A stretch of 64,000 nt of DNA from Alteromonas sp. KUL42. Its GTDB lineage: Bacteria; Pseudomonadota; Gammaproteobacteria; Enterobacterales; Alteromonadaceae. The stretch covers positions 124,001 to 188,000 of the forward strand of contig NZ_BJKK01000005.1 of NCBI RefSeq assembly GCF_006538325.1. Direction: 5' to 3'. The position numbers were made by a program, and so were the translations under genes. Every line of letters begins with the position of its first letter. Positions within the stretch are counted from its first letter, which is position 1. Shown here piece by piece: positions 26,894-37,576 of this stretch. The notes under the pieces were generated by a model. That model had not been told where the DNA came from. It saw nothing but the letters and a program-made list of their open reading frames with translations, and searched no databases.

Positions 26894-27106
26894 ATGAAAC
26901 AAGGTATCCACCCAGAATACGCTGAAATCACAGCATCTTGCTCTTGCGGTAACGAGATTAAAATCCGTTCTACTATGGGTAAAGACATCAACCTTGACGT
27001 ATGTTCTGCATGCCACCCTTTCTACACAGGTAAGCAGCGTAACGTTGATACTGGTGGTCGTGTTGATCGCTTCAAGAAGCGTTTCGGTGCATTGGGCAAA
27101 AAGTAA
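26894..27106 (+). CDS. rpmE: Ribosomal protein L31 (zinc-binding type)
   Basis: A 70-residue large-subunit protein. The start [12 protein letters not shown] and the four Cys (ASCSCGNE and [12 protein letters not shown]) mark the C+ zinc form, RpmE rather than the zinc-free YkgM type. Ends in [19 protein letters not shown] precedes the ATG. Followed by a strong terminator. Confidence 0.98.
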   Translation: MKQGIHPEYAEITASCSCGNEIKIRSTMGKDINLDVCSACHPFYTGKQRNVDTGGRVDRFKKRFGALGKK

Positions 27107-27125
27107 GCCTGATAATCATCTCGAG

Positions 27126-27149
27126 AAAGCGCCTATATGGCGCTTTTTT
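27126..27149 (+). terminator. Terminator after rpmE
   Basis: AAAGCGCC, loop TATAT, GGCGC and TTTTTT form a classic intrinsic terminator. Confidence 0.9.
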
Positions 27150-27172
27150 GTTATCTGGTGTTTTTTAGTGTC

Positions 27173-27550
27173 TTAATGCCTCTGCTCTTTGGTGAAATAC
27201 TCTTTGGTAAAATGTGCTTTGGTGAGATGCACTTGCCAATTTCCCCCACTGAATTTTTTACACGCTTCTTCGCTGGCAAAGTTTATAGAATCCGCACGGG
27301 ATTTAATTGAGGCCAAAGCTATATTCACCTTATTTATAAAGTCCATATCCCATCCTTGAGACAGTGCAGTATTCAACTGCGCTTGCGAATCAAACACTGC
27401 GGTTATATTTGGCGAACGCCAATGCCCCTCATGGGTAAGCCAAACAAAGCCATTATGTGCCTTCTTTTCCTCTTCGCACACTGTAGTAAGTACGTCTATG
27501 AGCTTTCTTTCAGTCACCCTATACCTCGAACCATAAAATACAATTGCCAT
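27173..27550 (-). CDS. Conserved hypothetical protein with C-terminal 5-residue repeats
   Basis: A 125-residue soluble protein that I do not recognise. The opening (MAIVFYGSRYRVTERKLIDV) and two Trp-rich stretches (GFVWLTHEGHW, QGWDMDF) suggest a small folded domain. The last 18 residues are repetitive, LTKAH-FTKEY-FTKEQ, encoded by three 15-bp units at 27186-27230. It converges on rpmE, with the rpmE terminator between them. Confidence 0.65.
   Translation of the reverse strand: MAIVFYGSRYRVTERKLIDVLTTVCEEEKKAHNGFVWLTHEGHWRSPNITAVFDSQAQLNTALSQGWDMDFINKVNIALASIKSRADSINFASEEACKKFSGGNWQVHLTKAHFTKEYFTKEQRH
27186..27230. repeat. Three 15-bp tandem repeats in a coding end
   Basis: On the plus strand TCTTTGGTGAAATAC, TCTTTGGTAAAATGT and GCTTTGGTGAGATGC follow each other without gaps. 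The unit is a multiple of three, so copy changes would keep the frame. Confidence 0.8.
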
Positions 27551-27937
27551 ATGAAAAGCAAGTCTACAATAAATTTAATGAATGACAATTATAGCCCTAT
27601 GTTACTGGTCTAATATCTATCTCTCACCTACATTGGGATATGAGAATTCTGATCAGATATGTACACAGTAAAAGGCTGTGTTAGAGTTGCGATCGATACA
27701 TTGATAGTGAGTATTAATCTTGTGAATAATGACTTACTATTGGCCAGTGTTCGTTAAACCAACCTAATGGTAAAGATGAATACGCCTTCAAATGTATACC
27801 AGTAATGACTGGATAGATTCTAACAACCACGTCGTAAAGCTCTTGCGTTTATAAACTTATAACAACAACGACATTGAAATAAATACAAGGTGTGTACGAA
27901 AAACCGATGAACCCTACATCTAAGGAAACCATTTTAC
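27551..27937. other. Upstream region of the malic enzyme
   Basis: No gene, strong hairpin or clear operator was seen. It should hold the promoters for the divergent 27173 gene and the malic enzyme. CTAAGGAAACC at 27920-27930 is the ribosome site for the enzyme. Confidence 0.4.
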
Positions 27938-29173
27938 ATGTCAGATTTTAGACAACGCGCACTCGATTATCATGCCCATCCCACACCGGGGAAAATTCGC
28001 GTCGAACTCTCTAAACCTGCAGATAGCGTTGACGATCTTGCTCTTGCCTATAGCCCTGGTGTGGCTGAGCCGGTAAGAGAGATAGCTGAAGATCCTGATA
28101 ACGCCTATAAATATACCGCTAAGGGTAATTTAGTTGCGGTTATCAGTAATGGTACCGCTATTCTTGGTCTGGGTAACTTAGGCCCACTAGCATCAAAACC
28201 AGTAATGGAGGGCAAAGCGTTATTGTTCAAGCGTTTTGCAGGTCTTGATGCCATCGATATCGAAGTCAAACATCGTACAACAGAAGAATTCATCAACACG
28301 GTCGCCAATATTGCCGATACGTTCGGCGGGATCAATCTTGAAGATATCAAAGCACCTGAGTGTTTTGAAATTGAACAAGAGTTAATTAAGCGCTGTAAAA
28401 TTCCTGTTTTTCACGATGACCAACACGGTACCGCGATAGTAACTGCCGCCGGAATGCTAAATGCGTTAGAGATTCAAGGTAAAGACATTGAAAGCGCAAA
28501 AATTGTGTGCATGGGTGCTGGTGCTGCCGCAGTAGCGTGCATGGAATTATTGATTAAGTGCGGCGCACAGCGTGAACGCATTTACATGCTAGACAGAAAA
28601 GGCGTGATTCACACCCGTCGTGACGATCTCACCGAACACAAAAAGCTCTTTGCTAACAACACTGACAAACGCACGTTAGAAGATGTTATGGAAGGTGCCG
28701 ACATCTTTGTGGGCGTTTCAGGCCCAGATGTACTGCCTCCTGAAACATTGGCGCTGATGGCCGAAAACCCAATTGTGTTTGCGTGTTCCAACCCTGACCC
28801 AGAAATTAAACCAGAACTGGCTCACGAGGTACGCAAAGACTTGATCATGGCAACGGGTCGCTCTGATTATCCAAACCAAGTTAACAACGTACTGTGTTTC
28901 CCTTTTATTTTTAGAGGAGCATTAGACGTAAGAGCCACTGCGATAAATGATGAGATGAAAGTGGCAGCTGTAGAAGCACTTCGCGGAATAACAAAAGAGG
29001 AAGTTCCAGTGGAAGTGCTAAAAGCCAGTAACACTGAACACCTGTCGTTTGGTAAAGATTACATTATTCCCAAACCAATGGATCCACGTTTATGTGAACG
29101 CATTGCAACAGCGGTTTCTAAAGCAGCTATTGCATCTGGAGTTGCGCGTTTAGCTGGCGCATCAGAAGAATAA
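27938..29173 (+). CDS. NAD(P)-dependent malic enzyme, short form
   Basis: A 411-residue enzyme that oxidatively decarboxylates malate to pyruvate. Motifs are LAYSPGVAEPVREI (catalytic Tyr), VISNGTAILGLGNLG, FEIEQELIKRCKIPVFHDDQ (metal-binding acids) and MGAGAAAVACMELL (dinucleotide fold). It lacks the C-terminal phosphotransacetylase-like domain of E. coli MaeB (about 760 residues), so it is the compact bacterial form. Cofactor preference is not certain. A terminator follows. Confidence 0.93.
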   Translation: MSDFRQRALDYHAHPTPGKIRVELSKPADSVDDLALAYSPGVAEPVREIAEDPDNAYKYTAKGNLVAVISNGTAILGLGNLGPLASKPVMEGKALLFKRFAGLDAIDIEVKHRTTEEFINTVANIADTFGGINLEDIKAPECFEIEQELIKRCKIPVFHDDQHGTAIVTAAGMLNALEIQGKDIESAKIVCMGAGAAAVACMELLIKCGAQRERIYMLDRKGVIHTRRDDLTEHKKLFANNTDKRTLEDVMEGADIFVGVSGPDVLPPETLALMAENPIVFACSNPDPEIKPELAHEVRKDLIMATGRSDYPNQVNNVLCFPFIFRGALDVRATAINDEMKVAAVEALRGITKEEVPVEVLKASNTEHLSFGKDYIIPKPMDPRLCERIATAVSKAAIASGVARLAGASEE

Positions 29174-29191
29174 CGTTATCCAATAGCAACT

Positions 29192-29225
29192 AAAAACGGC
29201 ACGCTTTAAGCGTGCCGTTTTTGCT
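29192..29225. terminator. Terminator between malic enzyme and metJ
   Basis: AAAAACGGCACGCTT and AAGCGTGCCGTTTTT form a perfect stem with A and T flanks, usable from both sides. Confidence 0.92.
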
Positions 29226-29292
29226 TGGTCTTACCTTCTTGGTTCAACCTTTTTTGCAGTTCAGTGCTAAAAACTGTTGCGGTTAAGTGAAC

Positions 29293-29622
29293 CTAGTCTT
29301 CCGTTACATCATTTTCGAAACTAGGATCAATTCCCATTTCTTGCATAATTCGACGGGCTTCTGCCGGTACGCGATTAGGGTTATCTTTTCGCAAGTCATC
29401 ATCGTTAGGTAACGGTTGACCAGTAAAAGCATGTAAAAACGCTTCACACAGCAATTCTGAATTGGTTGCGTGACGCAAATTGTTTATCTGACGACGAGTG
29501 CGCTCATCGGTCAACGCTTTAAGCACATTAATGGGTATAGAAACAGTGACTTTCTTAACCTGCTCGCTCTTTTTGCCGTGCTCTGCGTAAGGGTGAATAT
29601 ATTTACCGTTCCATTCTGCCAT
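29293..29622 (-). CDS. metJ: Methionine repressor MetJ
   Basis: A 109-residue ribbon-helix-helix repressor that uses S-adenosylmethionine as corepressor. The N-terminal [20 protein letters not shown], the ribbon [13 protein letters not shown] and [20 protein letters not shown] are nearly those of E. coli. It is divergent from metF, with met boxes in between, so it likely controls itself and metF. Confidence 0.98.
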   Translation of the reverse strand: MAEWNGKYIHPYAEHGKKSEQVKKVTVSIPINVLKALTDERTRRQINNLRHATNSELLCEAFLHAFTGQPLPNDDDLRKDNPNRVPAEARRIMQEMGIDPSFENDVTED

Positions 29623-29710
29623 TGTACTAACTCGGTCTACTCTTATTTATGTTATGACTGGAAATTCTAAACAAGTTCACGAAAAGGTCAATTGAGCAGT
29701 GTAAACCTCT

Positions 29711-29754
29711 TGACGTCTAGACATATATTCTTTAATTTAGACGTCTAAACGTCT
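29711..29754. promoter_or_regulatory. MetJ operator (met boxes) between metJ and metF
   Basis: 8-bp met boxes (consensus AGACGTCT) occur in two tandem pairs: TGACGTCT-AGACATAT at 29711-29726 and AGACGTCT-AAACGTCT at 29739-29754. MetJ dimers bind neighbouring boxes cooperatively. The second pair is the stronger match and is nearer metF (start 29784). Confidence 0.92.
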
Positions 29755-29780
29755 ATAAGAATACTTTATTGAGAGAATAA

Positions 29781-30671
<891 letters not shown>

Positions 30672-31049
30672 TTAATTGCCGTACTTGCCATTTTTAGTTT
30701 GCTGTGCCTTGAGGAAAAGGTGCAGCAGGCTGCTGTAATTAAAAAGAAATCCCTCTATTTCACAAATCTTTTGCCACTACGCGCTCCCCCAGTTACCATT
30801 TCCGTATTAATCGTGTTGATATTTAACGCGATATTTTCAGTGTGTTATCACGTAATACCAATCCGCATAGGAGTTTACCCTCTCAGATTGGGTAAACGTC
30901 TATGTAGACTGGTTTAACATCTTTGCATGGCAGTAAAGAAATGTAGCAATCTACATAGATGAGTGATGGAATCGCTGTTTGTCACGAAAAACCAAGAACT
31001 AAAGTTGGCCTATACAAGGCCTGTTGACAATACCTTCAGGAGATTAACC
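30672..31049. other. metF-yihY intergenic region
   Basis: No real gene seen; small open frames lack support. It contains a CAGCA-GGC-TGCTG hairpin near 30724-30736 followed by A/T-rich sequence (weak terminator for metF) and an inverted repeat GTTTACCC/GGGTAAAC at 30873-30897. Confidence 0.45.
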
Positions 31050-31934
31050 GTGGATATAAGTAAGGTTAAAGCCCTTTATAATGACATCGCACCTCAAGCC
31101 AAGGCGCTTTACCGAATATTCATTACACGCTGTAAAGAAGACAACATTGCCGTTTCTGCTGGGCACCTCGCGTATGTCACACTGCTATCTCTTGTCCCTT
31201 TTATTATGGTGACCTTCACCATAATGTCTGCTTTTCCCGCTTTTGCTTCTGTGCGCAGTAAATTGGAGCACTTTGTTTTTAGTAACTTTGTGCCAACCGC
31301 CAGCGATGTAGTCCACAAATACATGACAGACTTCGTCGGCAATGCTTCACAAATGAGCGCCATTGGTATTTTGTCATTATTACTTGTGGCATTGATGCTG
31401 ATTTCTAATGTAGATAAAACCCTCAATCGTATATGGCGAACGCAAAGCAACAGGCCAGTGGTATACACATTTGCCATTTATTGGATGGTTATCACGTTAG
31501 GTCCTATGCTAATCGGCTCTAGTGTAGTAGTCAGCTCCTATTTAACTGGTCTTGCCGCATTTACAGAGGAATATACACCGGGTTTAGGTACGTTTTTACT
31601 TAGCTTAGTCCCTAGTGGCGCAGCACTCCTCGCCTTCGCTATTTTATATATGGTGGTTCCCAATCGCAGAGTATACGCAAGGCACGCTATAGCAGGCGCT
31701 GTTGTGGCCACTGTAGCCTTTGAAATATCCAAATCAGGGTTTGCACTTTACGTTACCAATTTCCCTTCTTATGAGCTCATTTATGGTGCGCTAGCTGTGG
31801 TACCCATTTTATTCCTTTGGGTGTATCTGGCATGGATAATTGTATTATTTGGCGCTGAGTTTACGTGTAGCTTAGGTGAAGCTTTCGAAAATAAAAAAGC
31901 GGAAGATGAACCGAGAAAAGTGCCACAGGAATAA
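31050..31934 (+). CDS. yihY: YihY/BrkB-family inner-membrane protein
   Basis: A 294-residue protein with about six membrane helices, formerly mis-assigned as RNase BN. Signatures are DNIAVSAGHLAYVTLLSLVP near the first helix, VDKTLNRIWR, and YGALAVVPILFLWVYLAWII near the last. GTG at 31050 is chosen: AGGAG at 31038-31042 lies 7 bases before it, and the length then matches E. coli YihY (290). An upstream ATG frame from 30963 adds an unlikely N-terminus. In E. coli yihY precedes dtd and yiiD, as nearby here. The molecular role is unknown. Confidence 0.92.
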   Translation: MDISKVKALYNDIAPQAKALYRIFITRCKEDNIAVSAGHLAYVTLLSLVPFIMVTFTIMSAFPAFASVRSKLEHFVFSNFVPTASDVVHKYMTDFVGNASQMSAIGILSLLLVALMLISNVDKTLNRIWRTQSNRPVVYTFAIYWMVITLGPMLIGSSVVVSSYLTGLAAFTEEYTPGLGTFLLSLVPSGAALLAFAILYMVVPNRRVYARHAIAGAVVATVAFEISKSGFALYVTNFPSYELIYGALAVVPILFLWVYLAWIIVLFGAEFTCSLGEAFENKKAEDEPRKVPQE

Positions 31935-31965
31935 ACAAAGATAAAAAGGCGCTAAACGTAGAAAC

Positions 31966-31992
31966 AAAAAAGGAAGCGTTTGCTTCCTTTTG
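31966..31992. terminator. Terminator after yihY
   Basis: AAAAAAGGAAGC, loop GTTT, GCTTCCTTTT. It serves yihY and the convergent DUF2959 gene. Confidence 0.85.
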
Positions 31993-32028
31993 TGAGTTTA
32001 GCTAGCAATGAATACTAGAACTTGACGC

Positions 32029-32679
32029 TTAATTGCGCATAGAAGCAATAAAAGCGTCAGATTCAGCAATGGCAGAATTCATTTGGCGAATAAGTTGTGC
32101 CACGTCGTTCTCAATGGTTGATAGCTCACCTTGTAACGCGCCGATCGCACTCGCATTCAGATTGTGCTTTAAGTACAACACATTGTCTTGCAAGGCACTT
32201 AACACGGGTGACATTTTACTTTCGGCGTTGCGCATTGCCTTCATTAGTGAGCCATAGCGACGCTGTGTCTCACGTAACTTTGCTGCACTATCGCGCTTTA
32301 AGGTAGCGCTCTGATACTTATCTAGCTCTTCTTGCCATTCATCAAACAGCGCTTCTGCTACTGATTCAACCTTGGCAATACGCCCAGTAACTTCTTCAGC
32401 AGCGGCCACACTGTCTTCGTACTGGCCATTTAAGCGTTGATAAACATCTTCTAATTCACCGCCGTCAAATGCCACTGCTGCACTAAATGCCTCTAACGCA
32501 GAGCTAAATTGCTCTTGTGCGTCTTCCTGCGACTCTTTAGCGTTTTCTACACGGTCTACTAAGATATCGCGCTTTTCAACGCCTACCTTTTCCCATGCAG
32601 CATAATAGGCAGATTGACAACCTGAAAGCATCAGCATGGCAACCAAAACAGATGCAGCTAATTTCATGGTGTTAATCAT
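32029..32679 (-). CDS. DUF2959 lipoprotein
   Basis: A 216-residue lipoprotein. The signal peptide ends in the lipobox LSGC (Cys21), then QSAYYAAWEKVGVEKRDILV and a long helical, acidic coiled-coil body typical of DUF2959 proteins of marine gammaproteobacteria. Function unknown. Its start overlaps the stop of the upstream small membrane gene by four bases, so the two are coupled. Confidence 0.88.
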   Translation of the reverse strand: MINTMKLAASVLVAMLMLSGCQSAYYAAWEKVGVEKRDILVDRVENAKESQEDAQEQFSSALEAFSAAVAFDGGELEDVYQRLNGQYEDSVAAAEEVTGRIAKVESVAEALFDEWQEELDKYQSATLKRDSAAKLRETQRRYGSLMKAMRNAESKMSPVLSALQDNVLYLKHNLNASAIGALQGELSTIENDVAQLIRQMNSAIAESDAFIASMRN

Positions 32680-32906
32680 CCTCTAAAGCGCGCCGCACTG
32701 ATGATGCTGATCAAGTGCAAGATTACACCTAGCGGCCCGAATAAAATGGTTAGCACGATGGTTGCCGCCAATGCGTAACACACACCAACGGTAACAAAGA
32801 AAAATAGCGCGCCTAAAATTCTTCCTTGTACTAAATGACCTAAGCCCGGAATAAAAAAGTTGCATATTGCAGCGATAACATTACCGCCAGAACCTTGACC
32901 TGCCAT
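32676..32906 (-). CDS. Small two-helix membrane protein (TM2-like)
   Basis: A 76-residue protein with a Gly-rich N terminus, the motif FFIPGLGHLVQGR, and two hydrophobic helices separated by a short turn, resembling TM2/YqaE-type small membrane proteins. It is translationally coupled to the DUF2959 lipoprotein. Role unknown. Confidence 0.72.
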   Translation of the reverse strand: MAGQGSGGNVIAAICNFFIPGLGHLVQGRILGALFFFVTVGVCYALAATIVLTILFGPLGVILHLISIISAARFRG

Positions 32907-33080
32907 ATAAACTTCCTCGCATTTATGACTATAATGTGATTAGCTACTACGTAGTGACGCTTTATTGGCGGTTAAGCATAGCTAAACGCTACCTAAATAA
33001 AGTGATGCGGACAATACGCGTTAGTCTTTATAACGATAAATTAAACTAAAACAGGCACTCACACAACGCGCAGACACAAA

Positions 33081-34058
33081 ATGAAACGACTTTACCCCGA
33101 CGTAACCTGCTATGAAAATGGATTTATAGATGTAGGAAGTGAGCACTCACTGTACTTCGAACAAAGTGGAAACCCTAAAGGTATCCCCGTTTTATTTGTA
33201 CATGGTGGCCCTGGGGCTGGCTTACCCCCTAACTACAAATGCTTTTTCGACAGCAACAAATATCGCATTATCGGCTATGAACAACGAGGCTGTGGCCGCT
33301 CTACTCCTCTTGCTGAAACACTAGATAACGATACATGGCGCAACGTTAACGATATTGAAGTACTACGAAAGCACCTAGGTATTAAACGCTTTTTGTTATT
33401 TGGCGGCTCTTGGGGGTCAACACTCTCCTTACTCTACGCATTACAATACACGCAGCACGTTACTGGTATGATATTACGCGGTGTTTTCTTAGCTCGGCAA
33501 GAAGACAGAGATTGGTTTTTATCGCCAAACGGCTGTGCAGCCCAACTATTTCCAGACTACTACCGCAAATTTACTAAGGATGTGCCTCATCCCATTACCA
33601 CTAGTGCGGTTTGTGACTATTACAGTGCAATAGTACGTTCAAGTAATGATGTCCTTCGCCATGCTGCACTGAAACGCTGGTATCAATGGGAAGAACGCTT
33701 ATCCCGCGTTACATTACCGCCAGGTGTTGGAGACTCTACATCTCATTATCCCATGCAGCTGGTTACTTGTTTGGCGACGTTAGAATGTCACTTTCTTTCT
33801 AATAAGTGCTTTTTAGAGGAAAACTACATTCTTGAAAATATAGATAAAATACGTGATATTCCCGGCACAATTATTCATGGACGCTACGACATGATTTGCA
33901 AGACTGAGGCAGCTGAAACACTCCATAAAGCTTGGCCTCAAAGCCAACTGCAAATTATCCCGGATGCCGGTCACAGCACATCAGAGCCCAGTATTGGATA
34001 CGCACTGTGCAGAGCAACCAGAGACATGTCGCGTTATCTTCAGGAATCAACGAAATGA
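33081..34058 (+). CDS. pip: Proline iminopeptidase
   Basis: A 325-residue alpha/beta hydrolase (S33) that removes N-terminal proline. Motifs are VLFVHGGPGAG (oxyanion), GGSWGSTLSL (nucleophile Ser), HGRYDMICK (Asp) and PDAGHSTSEP (His). The length fits the family. The stop codon overlaps the dtd start (ATGA), so both form one operon. Confidence 0.95.
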   Translation: MKRLYPDVTCYENGFIDVGSEHSLYFEQSGNPKGIPVLFVHGGPGAGLPPNYKCFFDSNKYRIIGYEQRGCGRSTPLAETLDNDTWRNVNDIEVLRKHLGIKRFLLFGGSWGSTLSLLYALQYTQHVTGMILRGVFLARQEDRDWFLSPNGCAAQLFPDYYRKFTKDVPHPITTSAVCDYYSAIVRSSNDVLRHAALKRWYQWEERLSRVTLPPGVGDSTSHYPMQLVTCLATLECHFLSNKCFLEENYILENIDKIRDIPGTIIHGRYDMICKTEAAETLHKAWPQSQLQIIPDAGHSTSEPSIGYALCRATRDMSRYLQESTK

Positions 34059-34492
34059 TAGGACTAATTCAGCGCGTTAGCGAGGCAAACGTCACCGTGT
34101 CAGGTGAAGTAATTGGCAGTATTGGAAAAGGTATGTTAGTACTGCTGGGTGTTGAGAAAAATGACAGCGACATTGAAATTGAGAAGCTCGCAACGAAACT
34201 AAGTCGCTATAGAATGTTTACCGATGACGACGGCAAAATGAACCTAAATATAGAGCAGGTAAACGGCGAAATATTGGTTGTATCTCAATTTACGCTGGTC
34301 GCAGACACACAAAAAGGTAATCGCCCTGGGTTTTCCCGTGGCGCAACACCAGAGCATGGCAAAGCGGTTTACGAGAAATTTGTTGAGTGTTTAAAAGCAA
34401 AAGGGTTAACCGTTGCCACGGGTGAGTTTGGCGCAGATATGCAAGTTGGTCTAATTAACGACGGCCCAGTCACTTTTCAATTTCAGGTATAA
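34055..34492 (+). CDS. dtd: D-aminoacyl-tRNA deacylase
   Basis: A 145-residue homodimeric proofreading enzyme that frees tRNA from D-amino acids. It starts MIGLIQRVSEANVTV, has the SQFTLVADT active-site strand, and GPVTFQFQV (the Gly-Pro motif) at the end. ATG at 34055 overlaps the pip stop; AGGAA at 34042-34046 serves as ribosome site. The open frame extends upstream but only as a shadow of pip. Confidence 0.97.
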   Translation: MIGLIQRVSEANVTVSGEVIGSIGKGMLVLLGVEKNDSDIEIEKLATKLSRYRMFTDDDGKMNLNIEQVNGEILVVSQFTLVADTQKGNRPGFSRGATPEHGKAVYEKFVECLKAKGLTVATGEFGADMQVGLINDGPVTFQFQV

Positions 34493-34584
34493 CACTTGCC
34501 ACAGTATCCAATCTAATTAGACTTGTACCATCTTGTTCGTTGCGTTTAAATACGCGTTCATTTTTATAAAAAGGTCGGTTTATT

Positions 34585-35499
34585 GTGTATAAGGTTGTAA
34601 CGCCAAAGAGCGATGCCGAGTTTGATGCGTATTTTCAATTCCGCTGGGAACATTTACGCCAGCCGTGGAATTTCCCTCCTGGCTCAGAGAAAGACGAATA
34701 CGAGCAAGTAGCTGAACACCGTATGATCACCAACCGCAATGGTGAAATCGTTGCTTGCGGTCGTGTGCATTTAAATACGGCAGAAGAAGCACAAATAAGA
34801 CACATTGCTGTTCACTCAGATCATCATCGCAAAGGTTTGGGTCAGATGATCATGGCAGCCCTTGAAAACGTCGCCAAAGATCTTGGCGCTATTCGCGCGG
34901 TAACCAACAGCCGAGAAATTTCTATCGACTTTTTCAGTTCATGTGGCTTTGAAGTGGAGCGTGAAGCGCCGAATGAGTTGGGCATGTTAAAACGCCAACA
35001 AATGGTAAAGAAATTCACTGAGAACAATACACTTGTGCTTCATCCAAAATGGTGCAAACAGCTACAACAAACGTGGTCAGAAACCATACCCATCACTGAA
35101 CATATGGGGATTAAATTATACCAATATTCGGGGCGCACATTAGAAACTCGCGCTTCGCTCAATAAGAATATCAATATACACGGCACCATGTTTGCTGGCA
35201 GTATTTTTTCTCTCGCCACCCTTACTGGTTGGGGGATGATTTACTTGCAATTGAAAGAGCGCGGCTTAGACGGTGATATCGTTCTTGGCGACGGCAATAT
35301 TCATTATCACAAGCCCATTACCATGAAACCACGGGCTATATGCAATATTGAAACCCTATCCGGTAAATTTACGCCCTTGGACAACGGCAAAAAAGCAAGG
35401 TTTGAACTTAGCGTTGCTATTCTAGATGGAGATACTGCGGTAGCTGAATTCGAAGGCATATTTTGGGTTTTACCACCAAAAAGTGAAAGCGATAGCTAA
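34585..35499 (+). CDS. yiiD: YiiD-type acetyltransferase/thioesterase fusion
   Basis: A 304-residue two-domain protein. Residues about 1-140 are a GNAT fold (QIRHIAVHSDHHRKGLGQMIM, the acetyl-CoA loop). Residues about 150-300 are a hotdog thioesterase-like domain (NINIHGTMFAGSIFSLATLT and a C-terminal beta strand set). This fusion and its place after dtd match E. coli YiiD, linked to fatty acid initiation in some bacteria. GTG at 34585 with AAGGTCGG upstream is the start. Confidence 0.92.
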   Translation: MYKVVTPKSDAEFDAYFQFRWEHLRQPWNFPPGSEKDEYEQVAEHRMITNRNGEIVACGRVHLNTAEEAQIRHIAVHSDHHRKGLGQMIMAALENVAKDLGAIRAVTNSREISIDFFSSCGFEVEREAPNELGMLKRQQMVKKFTENNTLVLHPKWCKQLQQTWSETIPITEHMGIKLYQYSGRTLETRASLNKNINIHGTMFAGSIFSLATLTGWGMIYLQLKERGLDGDIVLGDGNIHYHKPITMKPRAICNIETLSGKFTPLDNGKKARFELSVAILDGDTAVAEFEGIFWVLPPKSESDS

Positions 35500-35562
35500 C
35501 TAACCGCACTGTTAAATGTGCTTAACTTCTAAAACTCTGATTTATTACGCTCAAAAGCCTAC

Positions 35563-35588
35563 AAAAAAAAGCGCCGACTGGCGCTTTT
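35563..35588. terminator. Bidirectional terminator between yiiD and rho
   Basis: AAAAAAAAGCGCC, loop GACT, GGCGCTTTT: a strong stem with A-tract and T-tract on both sides. Confidence 0.92.
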
Positions 35589-35614
35589 CTTACTCATGAG
35601 TAAAGCTATTATGC

Positions 35615-36880
35615 TTAGCTCTTTTGTCTACGCATAGCGTCAAAGAATTCGTCATTGGTTTTCGTCATAGCAAGCTTGCTGATAAGGAAGTCCATTGCAT
35701 CGATTTCTGACATCTCATGAACGATTTTACGCAAGATCCACATTTTCTGTAGCTCATCTTGTGCAGTTAACAATTCTTCACGACGAGTACCAGAACGATT
35801 AAAGTCGATAGCTGGGAATACACGTTTTTCCGCAATCTTGCGATTAAGGTGCAATTCCATGTTACCTGTGCCTTTGAACTCTTCGTAGATAACTTCATCC
35901 ATTTTCGAGCCAGTATCAATAAGCGCTGTCGCGATAATAGTTAAACTACCACCTTCTTCAACGTTTCGAGCAGCACCAAAGAAGCGTTTAGGCTTATGTA
36001 ATGCGTTGGCATCAACACCACCAGTGAGTACTTTACCCGATGAAGGAATTACCGTGTTATAGGCACGCGCAAGACGTGTAATTGAATCAAGAAGAATAAC
36101 AACATCTTTCTTGTGTTCTACTAAGCGCTTAGCCTTTTCAATAACCATTTCGGCTACTTGTACGTGACGGCTAGCCGGCTCATCAAACGTTGAAGCCACA
36201 ACTTCGCCTTGCACAAGACGGTGCATTTCCGTTACTTCTTCTGGACGCTCGTCAATAAGTAATACCATTAATTCACACTCAGGGTGATTGGCAGCAATAG
36301 ACTGAGCAATGTTTTGTAGAAGAAGGGTTTTACCCGCTTTTGGCGGCGCTACAATCAAGCCACGCTGACCTTTACCAATGGGTGATGCTAGGTCGAGTAC
36401 GCGAGCTGTAATATCTTCTGTCGAACCATTACCGCGCTCCATACGCAAGCGATCTGCTGCGTGAAGCGGTGTGAGGTTTTCAAAGAGAATCTTGTTGCGA
36501 GAGTTTTCCGGTTTATCGAAGTTTACTTCGCGAATTTTTAACAGGGCAAAATAACGTTCACTGTCTTTCGGAGGACGAATTTTTCCAGCAATGGTATCAC
36601 CGGTGCGCAAGTTAAAACGGCGAATTTGACTTGGTGATACGTAAATATCATCAGGCCCTGCAAGATACGAAGAGTCAGCTGAGCGCAAAAAGCCGAAACC
36701 GTCCTGTAAAATTTCTAATACCCCATCCCCAAAAATGTCTTCACCGCTTTTCGCGTGAGTTTTTAGGATTGAGAAAATGATGTCTTGTTTTCTGGCTCGC
36801 GCCATATTTTCCAGGCCCATTTCCTCGGCCAGGGCAACCAACTCGCTGATTGGTTTATTCTTTAATTCAGTTAAATTCAT
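35615..36880 (-). CDS. rho: Transcription termination factor Rho
   Basis: A 421-residue hexameric RNA helicase. It has an N-terminal helical part ([14 protein letters not shown]), the RNA-binding cold-shock-like fold ([20 protein letters not shown]), Walker [28 protein letters not shown], and [24 protein letters not shown] C-terminal elements. It is close in length to E. coli Rho (419). trxA is upstream on the same strand, the usual order. The 269-base leader between them may hold autoregulatory sites. Confidence 0.98.
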   Translation of the reverse strand: MNLTELKNKPISELVALAEEMGLENMARARKQDIIFSILKTHAKSGEDIFGDGVLEILQDGFGFLRSADSSYLAGPDDIYVSPSQIRRFNLRTGDTIAGKIRPPKDSERYFALLKIREVNFDKPENSRNKILFENLTPLHAADRLRMERGNGSTEDITARVLDLASPIGKGQRGLIVAPPKAGKTLLLQNIAQSIAANHPECELMVLLIDERPEEVTEMHRLVQGEVVASTFDEPASRHVQVAEMVIEKAKRLVEHKKDVVILLDSITRLARAYNTVIPSSGKVLTGGVDANALHKPKRFFGAARNVEEGGSLTIIATALIDTGSKMDEVIYEEFKGTGNMELHLNRKIAEKRVFPAIDFNRSGTRREELLTAQDELQKMWILRKIVHEMSEIDAMDFLISKLAMTKTNDEFFDAMRRQKS

Positions 36881-37101
36881 ACTGGTGGGTCTTTGTGCTT
36901 GAACTTCGCTTACAGGACTTAATTGTCACTCTGTTCTAGTTTAGATTTGATATCACCCTGATATGGGTGTAAGCAGAATGCTGCTCGGATGAGCGCTGAA
37001 GAAACGTTAGCACTATATTTAACCAACGTCCAGCATTTTGCTGTCGAAATGTTAAAAATTTTAATGCAGTTTTTCTTAAAAGTTTAGATTAGCCTGTAAA
37101 A

Positions 37102-37136
37102 ACAAGAGGCTAGCTCACAATAAAAAGCCAGCCTCA
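37102..37136 (-). terminator. Terminator after trxA
   Basis: GAGGCTAGCT and AGCCAGCCTC (one mismatch) frame a 10-base loop. On the minus strand a T-rich stretch (TTGTTTTT) follows the stem. Confidence 0.6.
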
Positions 37137-37149
37137 CCGTTATCACAAC

Positions 37150-37476
37150 TTATAGGTTGTCGTTTAAGAACTCGGTAAGTTGAGTCTTAGATAACGCACC
37201 TACTTTAGTTGCAGCAACATTACCATTTTTGAAAAGTAGTAACGTTGGAATGCCACGAATACCATATTTAGGTGGAGTTTCGTTATTTTCATCGACATTC
37301 AACTTGCCAACTGTTAACTTGCCTTCAAACTCGTTCGCAACTTCTTCTAAGATAGGTGCGATCATTTTACAGGGGCCACACCATTCGGCCCAGAAGTCAA
37401 CCAGTACAGGACCTTCAGCATTGATAACATCTGCTTCGAATTTATCGTCAGATAACTGGATAATTTTGTCGCTCAT
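37150..37476 (-). CDS. trxA: Thioredoxin 1
   Basis: A 108-residue disulfide reductase with the active site [13 protein letters not shown] and the cis-Pro loop [15 protein letters not shown] at 37476 ([11 protein letters not shown]) matches E. coli and has GGAGA seven bases before it; a frame start 12 bases upstream is less likely. It is divergent from rhlB and upstream of rho. Confidence 0.98.
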   Translation of the reverse strand: MSDKIIQLSDDKFEADVINAEGPVLVDFWAEWCGPCKMIAPILEEVANEFEGKLTVGKLNVDENNETPPKYGIRGIPTLLLFKNGNVAATKVGALSKTQLTEFLNDNL

Positions 37477-37576
37477 TCTTTTCTCCATTATTGGTCACTT
37501 GCTGATTTGTCTCAGCTCGACCATAAGTGTTATATAGAAACTGTTTTTTAATGCAAGCACATATAAGCTATAAGCT

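Noticed and set aside
30699..30917. Open frame of 72 codons between metF and yihY
   Set aside because: No ribosome site or family features; it covers intergenic hairpins.
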